Assembly: GCF_041435335.1 (NCBI RefSeq)
Contig: NZ_CP108430.1
Location: forward strand, 2,294,001 to 2,358,000
Length of the DNA stretch: 64,000 bases
Origin: Streptomyces sp. NBC_01283
GTDB taxonomy: Bacteria; Actinomycetota; Actinomycetes; Streptomycetales; Streptomycetaceae
Direction: 5' to 3'
Part shown: positions 1 to 6,830 of the stretch, in pieces
How the letters are laid out: each line of letters starts with the position of its first letter
Numbering within the stretch: position 1 is the first letter of the stretch
Program-made: the position numbers and the translations under genes
The notes under the pieces: generated by a model
What the model was told of the DNA's origin: nothing
Database searches by the model: none
The model's input: only the letters and a program-made list of their open reading frames with translations

Positions 1-808
1 CGTCGCGGAACGTACGCAGTTGGGGCCGCAGCCGCTCGAAGGCCTCCCGCAGCCGCGTGAGCCCCGCCCAGGTCTGCATGTCCTTGACGGATGCGGGCCC
101 GAAGGCGGCGAGGTAGCGCAGGACGGTGGCGTCGGGCGCGGGCACCGGCCCGCTCGGGCGGCCGAGCCAGTGCTCGGCGGTGGTGAGTGCGACCTGCCCG
201 CTGCGCCGCCACAGGCCGCGCGGGGTGACCTGGACGAGCGGCAGCGAACAGCGGGCGGCGACGGCAAGGGACTGCGGATCGGCGTCGGGCCAGCGGGGCA
301 GCAGGACCTCCCGCAACTGCTTCATCGTGCGGGGCTCCTCCTCGACGGCGGCGCGGGCGAGTGAGGCGAGCTCCTCCAGGTCGACGCCGGTCAGCCCCTT
401 GCGGAAGGCGTGCAGCTCACGGTCGCGGGCGCCTTGCACCAGCGGGCGCAGGGTGAGGGCGTCGTCGGCGGTGTGCAGGTGGATGGTCGAGCGCATCGTG
501 ACGATGCGTACGAGATCGCGCGAGGCGAGAAGCCCGGACAACACCTCCGGGTCGAACCCCTCAAGGCGGGCCGCGAGGGCGTAGTAGGGCGGCTTCACGT
601 TCTGCGCCTGGAGGCCGAGGAGGTGGGCGACGGCGCCCTCGACGGAGAGGCCGGCCGAGCGATCCAGGAGCAGCTGACGGCCGAGGGTGGCACGGTTGAG
701 GGCGCGCGTGCCGAGTACGGGGTCGGTGTGCTGGGCCCGCCCTGTCTTCGGAGAACGCGACGTACTCGACGTACTCGGTCTGCTGGGCGTACTCGGCGTG
801 TTCGTCAT
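1..808 (-). CDS. AlkZ-like winged-helix DNA glycosylase family protein, 3' end cut by window edge
   Basis: Reading leftwards from an ATG at 806-808, the frame stays open to base 1, giving about 269 residues without a stop, so the C-terminus lies outside the window. After a Ser/Thr/Pro-rich tail of about 30 residues comes a sequence typical of the HTH_42/AlkZ (winged helix DNA-binding) family: RALNRATLGRQLLLDR, then HLLGLQAQN, then VRIVTMRSTIHL. The QAQ in LLGLQAQN matches the Q-x-Q catalytic motif of AlkZ-type glycosylases (YcaQ-type enzymes have QxD). Members known experimentally remove alkylated or crosslinked bases; here a repair or self-protection role is inferred only. The tail is encoded by a run of short CGTACTCG-like repeats (about 757-800). 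Divergent from corA, with an inverted repeat at 828-852 just upstream. Confidence 0.8.
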   Translation of the reverse strand, partial: MTNTPSTPSRPSTSSTSRSPKTGRAQHTDPVLGTRALNRATLGRQLLLDRSAGLSVEGAVAHLLGLQAQNVKPPYYALAARLEGFDPEVLSGLLASRDLVRIVTMRSTIHLHTADDALTLRPLVQGARDRELHAFRKGLTGVDLEELASLARAAVEEEPRTMKQLREVLLPRWPDADPQSLAVAARCSLPLVQVTPRGLWRRSGQVALTTAEHWLGRPSGPVPAPDATVLRYLAAFGPASVKDMQTWAGLTRLREAFERLRPQLRTFRD

Positions 809-827
809 GCTCCGCACGCTAGCGGGA

Positions 828-852
828 CTTGCGGACATCTTCTGTCCGCAAG
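828..852. promoter_or_regulatory. Inverted repeat, likely operator in the AlkZ-like/corA divergent region
   Basis: Perfect 9-bp arms CTTGCGGAC and GTCCGCAAG separated by 7 bp, starting 20 bp upstream of the ATG of the AlkZ-like gene. The size and position fit a dimeric repressor site. The rest of the 225-bp intergenic region also holds short direct repeats: GCATCGGGAGT twice (about 888-910) and GTCGAGATG twice (about 922-939). No regulator is assigned. Confidence 0.45.
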
Positions 853-1033
853 CGCGCCGGGAGATGCGCGCGGCATGCGTAGAGGGCGCATCGGGAGTGC
901 ATCGGGAGTGCACCGGATGGCGTCGAGATGGTCGAGATGGCGCCACGCCCGCGACTTTTGGCACGTATATCCTGCTTCGAGCTGGCAAGACGCACGTTCG
1001 ACACCGACACACAGCCATTCGGAGGCAGTCAGC

Positions 1034-2206
1034 ATGGCGGAGCGCCGGGCCCGGCCCGTACCGAGCACGAAGAGGCACGGCTGGCGGCGCACCGCCCCGG
1101 CCAAGGCCTCCTCGGCCTCAGGGAACGGGGACTCCGGAAATCCCGAGGGCACGCCCGCGTCCCCCTCCCCCGGACCGCAGGACGCCGCGAGCGTCGTACA
1201 GGCCGCGCTCTACCGGGACGGGGTCCGCGTCGCGACGCCGGCCACGCTCGCCGACACCTTCCGGGAGCTGCGCGAGCAGCACGACGGCATGGCATGGATC
1301 GGCCTCGCCCGGCCGACGGAGACCGAACTCCTCTCCCTGGCCGCCGAGTTCGACCTGCACGAGCTCGCCGTCGAGGACGCGATGGAGGCGCACCAGCGCC
1401 CGAAGCTGGAGCGCTACGGCGAGACCCTCTTCGTCGTCCTGCGCGCGGCCCGCTATCTGGACGCTCCGGAGGAAGTCGACTTCGGCGAACTGCACGTGTT
1501 CGTGGGCCCCGACTTCGTCATCACGGTGCGCCACGGCGCCGCCCCGGACCTGACCGCCGTACGCCGCCGCATGGAGGAGAGCCCCGAACTCCTCAAGCTC
1601 GGCCCCGAGGCGGTCCTCTACGCGATCCTGGACGCGGTGGTCGACGGGTACGCCCCGGTCGTGGCCGGAGTCCAGAACGACATCGACGAGATCGAGACCG
1701 AGGTCTTCGGCGGCGACCCGGCGGTCTCCCGCCGCATCTACGAACTCTCCCGCGAAATGGTCGAGTTCCAGCGAGCGACCCGCCCTCTGGTCGCCATGCT
1801 GCACTCCTTGATGGCGGGCTTCGCGAAGTACCGCACCGACGAGGAACTCCAGCGCTACCTGCGCGACGTCGCCGACCACGTCACGCACACCAGCGAACGC
1901 GTCGACGGCTTCCGCCAGGCCCTCACCGACATCCTCACGGTCAACTCCACCCTCGTCACCCAGCAACAGAACGCGGAGATGCGAGCGCTCGCGGAGGCGG
2001 GCTTCGAACAGAACGAGGAGATCAAGAAGATCTCGTCGTGGGCGGCCATTCTGTTTGCACCCACGTTGGTGGGAACGATCTACGGGATGAACTTCGACGA
2101 GATGCCGGAGCTGCACTGGACGTTCGGCTATCCGTTCGCGATCGGGCTGATGGCAGTGGTGTGCGTGAGCCTGTACTTCATCTTCAAGCGGCGGGACTGG
2201 CTGTAG
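1034..2206 (+). CDS. corA: CorA-family magnesium/cobalt transporter
   Basis: 390-residue CorA-type divalent cation channel (Mg2+/Co2+), acting as a membrane pentamer. The start is the ATG at 1034 because GGAGG at 1021-1025 sits just upstream; the frame is open further upstream but lacks coding character. The N-terminal cytoplasmic alpha/beta domain and long stalk helices are followed by two C-terminal membrane helices, with the family signature YGMNF at residues 350-354 and the usual positively charged C-terminus (KRRDWL). The last 60 codons (from about 2022) use less GC-rich third positions than the rest of the gene, and a diverged copy of this 3' end lies at 6548-6732. This suggests that the present 3' end was supplied by an integrated element. 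Confidence 0.93.
   Translation: MAERRARPVPSTKRHGWRRTAPAKASSASGNGDSGNPEGTPASPSPGPQDAASVVQAALYRDGVRVATPATLADTFRELREQHDGMAWIGLARPTETELLSLAAEFDLHELAVEDAMEAHQRPKLERYGETLFVVLRAARYLDAPEEVDFGELHVFVGPDFVITVRHGAAPDLTAVRRRMEESPELLKLGPEAVLYAILDAVVDGYAPVVAGVQNDIDEIETEVFGGDPAVSRRIYELSREMVEFQRATRPLVAMLHSLMAGFAKYRTDEELQRYLRDVADHVTHTSERVDGFRQALTDILTVNSTLVTQQQNAEMRALAEAGFEQNEEIKKISSWAAILFAPTLVGTIYGMNFDEMPELHWTFGYPFAIGLMAVVCVSLYFIFKRRDWL
2162..2206 (+). repeat. 45-bp direct repeat (copy 1), candidate att core in corA 3' end
   Basis: The last 45 bp of corA, ending exactly at the stop codon, are identical to 6688-6732. Upstream of the 45 bp the two copies of the corA 3' end remain homologous but diverged (back to 2022 and 6548), and they share another identical 13-bp stretch at 2022-2034/6548-6560. 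Either stretch could be the crossover site of a site-specific integration. Confidence 0.6.
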
Positions 2207-2229
2207 CGGGGAGCCAGTAGGCTTGATCG

Positions 2230-2247
2230 ACTTCGCGTACGCGAAGT
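2230..2247. terminator. 18-bp perfect palindrome downstream of corA
   Basis: ACTTCGCGTACGCGAAGT is perfectly self-complementary and is followed by TTT, 23 bp after the corA stop. It could be the corA terminator. Because the downstream DNA appears to belong to the inserted island, it could also be part of the element's attachment region. The displaced corA end at 6732 has no such palindrome after it. Confidence 0.45.
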
Positions 2248-2271
2248 TTTCAGAAGGGCTCTCCCGGCCTC

Positions 2272-2310
2272 CTGGGGAGAATCTGGGGAGAATGCGCGGC
2301 GCTGGGGAGC
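2272..2310 (+). repeat. CTGGGGAG repeats at island left end
   Basis: CTGGGGAGAAT occurs twice in exact tandem (2272-2282, 2283-2293), then CTGGGGAGC (2302-2310). Closely related units recur near the opposite end of the island (6386-6439). Short repeats at both ends of an integrated element resemble arm-type integrase binding sites, but this is a guess from layout alone. Confidence 0.45.
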
Positions 2311-2333
2311 GGGCCATCACCCGCCGCACGTCA

Positions 2334-2342
2334 TTCGCCGTT
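2334..2342 (+). repeat. Target site duplication, left copy
   Basis: TTCGCCGTT immediately left of the IS end, identical to 4345-4353 immediately right of it. Nine base pairs is the duplication length known for the ISKra4 family. Confidence 0.85.
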
Positions 2343-2374
2343 GGGTGTAGCTCTCCCCGGGAGACGCCTGCGGT

Positions 2375-3060
2375 TCAGACCGTGAGGTCGTAGTCGTGCT
2401 GGTCAGAGGTGGAATAGAGCCGTTCGTGCTCGCGGGCGAGATGGAAGGCGAAGTAGGCGTCGAGGTCACCGTTGTCCTTCACCGCCCGGAGTTTGAGGAC
2501 GGCCTCGGCGCCGCTCAGCCCCCACCTTGCCCCGGTGATCTCCAGACGGTCGCCGATGAGATGCCTGCATGCGCCCTCGATCGGGCCGGTGGCGATCGGC
2601 CAGCCCTCGGCCAACGCGGTCTCGTAGCAGAGTTGGTCAAGGTGGCCGCCCAGGTAGCGGACGCAGGTGGCTGCGGCTTCGCGTTTCGCTCCGCGCAGGC
2701 CGGCCCGCTCCGCCTGCGCGGTGATCTCCGCGGCTGGCCGGCCGTGGAGGATCGTGGTCAGATGCCCGGCGACCCAGGCTTCGGCTGCCGGGGTGCCGGG
2801 CCGGTGGAAGCTGTGCGCGGCAGCCCAGACGTACTCGCTGACGTGCACGATGTCGAGCAGGACCTACACGGTGATCCCGCGCCGGTCGGCTTCGGCGCGG
2901 ATCGGGTCGAGTTGGTGGCGGGCGCCGTCGACCAGGACGACCCAGGTCCGCACGTGGTCGCGGTCGCGGTCGCGGGCCTGGGCCGCCGCCTCCCGCGCCT
3001 CCAACTCCCCGATCAACGACCCCATCAGCGTCGCCTCCTCCACCCACACGGTAGAGACCC
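2375..3060 (-). pseudogene. ISKra4-family transposase remnant
   Basis: Two collinear minus-strand pieces in the same frame. The first reads EEATLMGSLIGELEAR...VVLVDGARHQLDPIRAEADRRGITV, then a TAG stop near 2873, and the reading continues with VLLDIVHVSEYVWAAAHSF and the family C-terminus (GPIEGACRHLIGDRLEITGARWGL) to the stop at 2375. The catalytic-region Asp (LVDG) is present, but roughly the N-terminal 300 residues of a normal ISKra4 transposase are missing, and the nonsense codon replaces what is usually a His/Gln position. Not functional as encoded. Confidence 0.8.
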
Positions 3061-3072
3061 GACCACGCCGCC
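2981..3072 (-). repeat. 92-bp direct repeat inside the IS, copy 1
   Basis: Matches 4188-4279 with a single mismatch. It encodes the EEATLMGSLIGELEAR segment of the transposase and lies immediately left of the passenger lipoprotein gene. Confidence 0.85.
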
Positions 3073-3094
3073 GCCCCTCATGCGCAGTCGTACG

Positions 3095-4027
3095 TCAGCC
3101 CGCCCGCTCATAGGTAAGGACGGTCTTCGGGTGGTTGCCGATCTTGCGTAGGCGCAGCGGGCCGTCCGAGGACTTCACGTCGAAGGAGTACTCGGTCTCC
3201 TCCGGCGGGCAGTTGACGGTCCTGGTGCCCTGATCGAGCTTGAAGTTGCTCATGGACAGATCGTGCTGGTCGATGCCGGAGACAGTGGCGCTGCCCTTGC
3301 ATCGCGGGCCGGTGCGGGACTCGATGACCACGCGTGCGCGTCTGCCCGGCTCGACCTGGTGGAGGGTCAGCTGCTGGCTGCCGTCCCTGGCTCGCCACCG
3401 GCCCACGAACCAGGGGTGGATGGGCTTGTACTTCGTGGCCACCCCGGCGAATCCGGAGCCTTTGCGCCAGGTCAGCGTGGTGGTTTCCAGCATGCTGGGA
3501 TCGACGAAGTCCACTCGGGCGCCACCGTCGCGGATGCGGGCCTTCGGCCAGGCGATGGTGTTTTTGGTCGGGTCGGTGGTCCAGGAGGAGAGGTCCCCGG
3601 TGGCGACGGCCGCGATCACCTCTTGCGGTTCTTCGCCGTCCCTGCAGTACGCGCCGAAGCCGGCCGCGAGCCACACGGTGTCCCGGTACGCCTTTGCCCT
3701 GATGCCGTGGCACGGTTTGGTGCCGGTCTCATAGACCGTCTTCCGGGCGGACCAGGCGTCGTCAGAGGCGTGGCGATGCTGTGCCTCCAGGCCGCGGCGA
3801 GTGAAGCGGAGGGACACCTGCCTGCCGTCGGACAGTTCGAGGACGGTGTGGTCGTCGTCGTCCTCGACGACCCGTGAATCAGGCTTGTCCTCCGGTTCGC
3901 GGTGGGACTTCGTGTGCTTCGCGCTGCTGCCGGACGGTCCCCTGACCGATTGCTCGGCGCAGCCGCTGAAGGCTGCGCCGAGCATCAGCACCGCTACCGC
4001 CCACGCCGCTGCGCTCTTCGTTCTCAT
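3095..4027 (-). CDS. Predicted lipoprotein of unknown function (IS passenger gene)
   Basis: 310 residues from an ATG at 4025-4027, with GGGGAG about 11 bases upstream. The N-terminus is a lipoprotein signal peptide: MRTKSAAAWAVAVLML followed by GAAFSGC, lipobox Cys at residue 23. A charged Ser/Asp/Glu-rich linker follows, then about 250 residues predicted to be mostly beta, with four or more Cys in the mature part that could pair outside the cell. I recognise no family. It is not a transposase or typical transposition accessory protein, yet it lies entirely within the IS ends and between the two 92-bp repeats, so it is a passenger gene. Role unknown; membrane-anchored and surface-exposed by inference. 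Confidence 0.7.
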   Translation of the reverse strand: MRTKSAAAWAVAVLMLGAAFSGCAEQSVRGPSGSSAKHTKSHREPEDKPDSRVVEDDDDHTVLELSDGRQVSLRFTRRGLEAQHRHASDDAWSARKTVYETGTKPCHGIRAKAYRDTVWLAAGFGAYCRDGEEPQEVIAAVATGDLSSWTTDPTKNTIAWPKARIRDGGARVDFVDPSMLETTTLTWRKGSGFAGVATKYKPIHPWFVGRWRARDGSQQLTLHQVEPGRRARVVIESRTGPRCKGSATVSGIDQHDLSMSNFKLDQGTRTVNCPPEETEYSFDVKSSDGPLRLRKIGNHPKTVLTYERAG

Positions 4028-4187
4028 GCCGTGTCAGCTCCCCTGTACGCCGTGCCGCGATGCCCGGGCCGGTGGGTGGCACGAACTCGGCGATGCTAGT
4101 CGGTGGGCGGCCCGCCCCGCTCGACCCCCGGCACGGTGCGGCCCCGGTGGTTCCGTCACTCGTCGACGACGGCGGCGACCGCACCCG

Positions 4188-4279
4188 GGCCGCCGCCTCC
4201 CGCGCCTCCAACTCCCCGATCAACGACCCCATCAGCGTCGCCTCCTCCACCCACCCGGTAGAGACCCGACCACGCCGCC
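4188..4279 (-). repeat. 92-bp direct repeat inside the IS, copy 2
   Basis: Second copy of 2981-3072 (one A/C difference). Its reading frame continues into unrelated sequence, so it is only a scar of the transposase gene. Confidence 0.85.
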
Positions 4280-4344
4280 ATCACCCACAACCACGATCTC
4301 CCAGCTCAAACCATCGGGGCCGTCCCCGGAAGAGAGCTACACCC

Positions 4345-4353
4345 TTCGCCGTT
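4345..4353 (+). repeat. Target site duplication, right copy
   Basis: TTCGCCGTT directly after the right end of the IS, matching 2334-2342. Confidence 0.85.
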
Positions 4354-4588
4354 TCCAACCGCTGCTGGCCTGCTGCCCGCTCTGCGTCGGTCGGGCTACG
4401 CGAACGCGGCCCGCTCCCCCCTGTCCGCAACCGCCCAAGCCCTGGCCGAACTCGGAGGACAGCTCACATGAACATGGCAGGCCGAGAACTCGCTGGTCCC
4501 ACAACAACTGTCAGTGCCGTGGTCTACCTTGCGGTCCAGTCAGGATCAGGTGCCGTACAGGCCATGCACGTAGAACGAGGTACGCCCC

Positions 4589-6004
4589 GTGAGGAGATGC
4601 GCTGTATGTATGGCGGACATCAGTCACCGGCATGGACTTGCGAAGTACTGCTCCGACACATGTGCCCTGGAAGCACGCCGCCCCACCATGCTCATCTGCG
4701 AGGAGTGCGCGGCCTCGTTCGTTCGGCCGAACCGTATTGGTGCGCCTCCCCGCTACTGCTCCGACGAGCACCGGGCCACCGCGGCGGCCCGCAAGGCCCG
4801 GGCCCATCACGAGGCCCGCATGGAACTGATTCGCTTACTGCGGGGGAACAGAACGTGCATGGTCTGCGGGGCTGACATCGATAGCCGCCATCCCCGCGCG
4901 AGGTACTGCGGCTGGCAGTGCCGCTATGACGACCAGGGGCATGTTCCGCATCAACCGGCCGTGTCACGCGAGGAGCTACTTCTCAGGCGCCGCAGGCGGA
5001 GGGCCTCCGCGCGGCCGGTATCGATCACTCTCCAGTGTGAGAGCTGTGGGATCCCCTTCGAAGTACCCGGCGACAAGCCGGGGCGCAAGCCTCGGCGCTG
5101 CCAGCCATGCCGGGATCTCGACAAGCCGCAGGTGCGCCCAGGACCCCATGCCTGCAAAGGCTGTGGTCTGGCCGTTCCGGCCGAGCGAGGCGTTCTCGCT
5201 CTCTACTGCTCCGTCGACTGCCAGGTCACCATGAACAACCGGGCACAGGCGAAGCGGCGCAAGGTCGAGCGTGCGGAAGCGAAGCGAGAGCGGGAGTGCG
5301 CGGTCTGCGGTCAGCCGATCGAGATGCGGGAGCACGGGCTTCGCAAGTATTGCGGTCATGGCTGCTGGTATCGCGCCAACTACGTGCCCAGATCGAAAGC
5401 TGATGCCTGCGCGTGGTGCGGTGGCTCCATGGCCCACCGCCGGGGTGACGCCAAGTTCTGCGGGCAGTCATGCCATTCGAAGGCCCAGTACAAACGCCAG
5501 GTCGGTACCGCTCTTCGTTCACGTCCCTGCAGCTACTGCGGGCAATGGATGCCCCTCAGCACCGCGCACCGTGTCTTCTGCTCGGGCCGGTGCTCCCGCC
5601 GCGCCTACTTCGAGGCAAACCAGGAAAGAGTGCGAGCCGCAAAGCGTCGCGGGAACCACCAGCGCCGGGCGATGCTCGCCCGTGTCAAAAGGTACAGCGT
5701 GACCGAACGAGATCTCTCACGGCTGTGGAATCAGTACGAGGAAAGTTGCGCCTATTGCGGCGAGAGAACCCCCTCCCTGCATCAGGAGCACATCGTCCCG
5801 ATCTCCCGGGGCGGAGTCGACGGCATCGGAAACCTGGTCCCGGCCTGCCCCGACTGCAACCTGTCGAAAGGCGACCGGACCGTCATGGAGTGGCGCCTCA
5901 GAAAGAAGTCCCCTCGCTACGTCACACGGCCCGACCGCCAAGGCGCGGCTCGCCTTCCGACCAGCACGCAACAGACCATCGAGACCGGCCTCGCTGCGCG
6001 GTGA
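4589..6004 (+). CDS. HNH endonuclease with eight tandem zinc-ribbon-like modules
   Basis: 471 residues; ATG at 4589 preceded by GTGAGGAG. Eight CxxC...CxxxC-type modules follow one another: C4/C7-C21/C25, C37/C40-C57/H61, C90/C93-C107/C111, C150/C153-C171/C174, C189/C192-C207/C211, C237/C240-C255/C259, C274/C277-C291/C295, C314/C317-C331/C335. Basic linkers separate some of them. The C-terminus (about 385-435) is an HNH nuclease: C387/C390, QEHIVPISRGG with H401, N415, C420/C423 and CNLSKGDR. The array probably binds nucleic acid or protein and the HNH domain cuts DNA; both are inferences from motifs. Codon 83 is TTA (4835-4837), so translation should need the bldA tRNA. It is the only intact non-IS gene of the island. 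Confidence 0.85.
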   Translation: MRRCAVCMADISHRHGLAKYCSDTCALEARRPTMLICEECAASFVRPNRIGAPPRYCSDEHRATAAARKARAHHEARMELIRLLRGNRTCMVCGADIDSRHPRARYCGWQCRYDDQGHVPHQPAVSREELLLRRRRRRASARPVSITLQCESCGIPFEVPGDKPGRKPRRCQPCRDLDKPQVRPGPHACKGCGLAVPAERGVLALYCSVDCQVTMNNRAQAKRRKVERAEAKRERECAVCGQPIEMREHGLRKYCGHGCWYRANYVPRSKADACAWCGGSMAHRRGDAKFCGQSCHSKAQYKRQVGTALRSRPCSYCGQWMPLSTAHRVFCSGRCSRRAYFEANQERVRAAKRRGNHQRRAMLARVKRYSVTERDLSRLWNQYEESCAYCGERTPSLHQEHIVPISRGGVDGIGNLVPACPDCNLSKGDRTVMEWRLRKKSPRYVTRPDRQGAARLPTSTQQTIETGLAAR

Positions 6005-6547
6005 CGCACTCCTTCCGCGCACTGAGCAGCACACCCTCCTACGGGAATCGCTCCGACTCGACAGCCGACGCTCAGTACGTAGCGCTGCGGGGGGAGCGGT
6101 GCAGCGCTAGCCAGCCAGTTCCTGGTCCGGCTGAGGTTCCGGCGTACGCCAGAGAGCGCATACACAGACGGACAAGGCGATGCAGACAGGCAAGCAGGAG
6201 CGAATCGAGAAGGCCGAAGCGTACGCGCCAGGACTATCTCCGCTGGGAACCCAACTCGCTTGAGCCAAGCGTTCAACCCCTATCCCCAGCGACTGCGACG
6301 GCCTGCCCAGTACTCTGGGTAACGGCCAAGCCATGTCCGAACAACCCCTCAGATTTAGTCCTCCCTCGTGACCTCCTGGCCCTCGCTGGGGAGGATCCGG
6401 GGAATACCAAGCCCAGTTGGGGAGCGCCCGGGGAGAATCGACCGCGCAAGCGGGCAGCACGGCGAAAGAGCTGGAAATACCCATCGCCCCAGGCCAGAGC
6501 AGGGGTTCGGCCAATCTTCGCAGGTCAGCGCCCTGCGGACGACGTCT
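6005..6547. other. Intergenic region at island right end, no gene seen
   Basis: Open frames here lack recognisable products and convincing start sites. The region contains CTGGGGAGGAT (6386-6396), CCGGGGAAT (6397-6405), TTGGGGAGC (6417-6425) and CCGGGGAGAAT (6429-6439), relatives of the repeats at the left end of the island. The homology to corA begins abruptly at 6548. Confidence 0.5.
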
Positions 6548-6732
6548 TCAAGAAGATCTCCTCGTGGGCAGCCATCCTCTTCGCCCCCACCCTCGTCGGC
6601 ACGATCTACGGCATGAACTTCGAGACGATGCCCGAGCTGAAGTGGGCGGCGGGGTATCCCTTCGCGATCCTGCTGATGGCCGTGGTCTGCGTGAGCCTGT
6701 ACTTCATCTTCAAGCGGCGGGACTGGCTGTAG
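6548..6732 (+). pseudogene. corA: Displaced 3' end of corA
   Basis: In frame this encodes [14 protein letters not shown], then [20 protein letters not shown] and the final membrane helix to KRRDWL and a stop: the last 61 residues of CorA with six or so substitutions relative to 2022-2206. There is no start or upstream CorA domain. Its codon use is more typical of the surrounding chromosome than the 3' end now attached to corA, so this is probably the original chromosomal end, pushed away by the island. Confidence 0.75.
6688..6732 (+). repeat. 45-bp direct repeat (copy 2), candidate att core
   Basis: Identical to 2162-2206, ending at the stop codon of the displaced corA end. Confidence 0.6.
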
Positions 6733-6830
6733 GCGGGAGATCTCGATCCGGGGCCATTGCCGCCCTCGCGTCCGCGCTGCTATCGCTGGGACATAGCGAG
6801 GTGCCGCAGGGAGCCGCAGGGAGCCGCGTC

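Larger units (their letters stand above)
2343..4344. mobile_element. ISKra4-like insertion sequence with passenger lipoprotein gene
   Basis: A 2,002-bp element. Both ends begin GGGTGTAGCTCTC reading inwards (2343-2355 and the complement of 4332-4344), with further imperfect matching beyond, and it is flanked by 9-bp duplications of TTCGCCGTT. Inside are the C-terminal part of an ISKra4-type transposase on the minus strand, interrupted by a stop codon, and an unrelated lipoprotein gene (3095-4027). Two copies of a 92-bp transposase segment (2981-3072 and 4188-4279) flank the lipoprotein gene, so the passenger seems to have replaced the N-terminal part of the transposase. The exact duplication shows the whole composite moved as one unit, presumably with transposase supplied in trans or before decay. 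Confidence 0.8.
2207..6547. mobile_element. Small genomic island between two corA 3' ends
   Basis: A 4.3-kb segment bracketed by duplicated corA 3' ends. It holds an IS (2343-4344), an HNH nuclease gene (4589-6004), a rare TTA codon, and CTGGGGAG-type repeats close to both ends (2272-2310 and 6386-6439). Target-gene 3' ends restored by the incoming DNA are the hallmark of integrase-mediated insertion. No integrase or excisionase gene is visible, so the element is either decayed or mobilised in trans. The island interpretation is an inference from the duplication. Confidence 0.55.

Noticed and set aside
410..1033. Upstream extension of the corA reading frame to 410
   Set aside because: The segment lies over the minus-strand AlkZ-like gene, and the GGAGG plus ATG at 1034 gives the normal CorA length.
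5470..6732. Long plus-strand frame running from within the HNH gene into the corA remnant
   Set aside because: Only the last 61 codons resemble a protein (CorA C-terminus); the rest is an out-of-frame reading of the HNH gene and island DNA.
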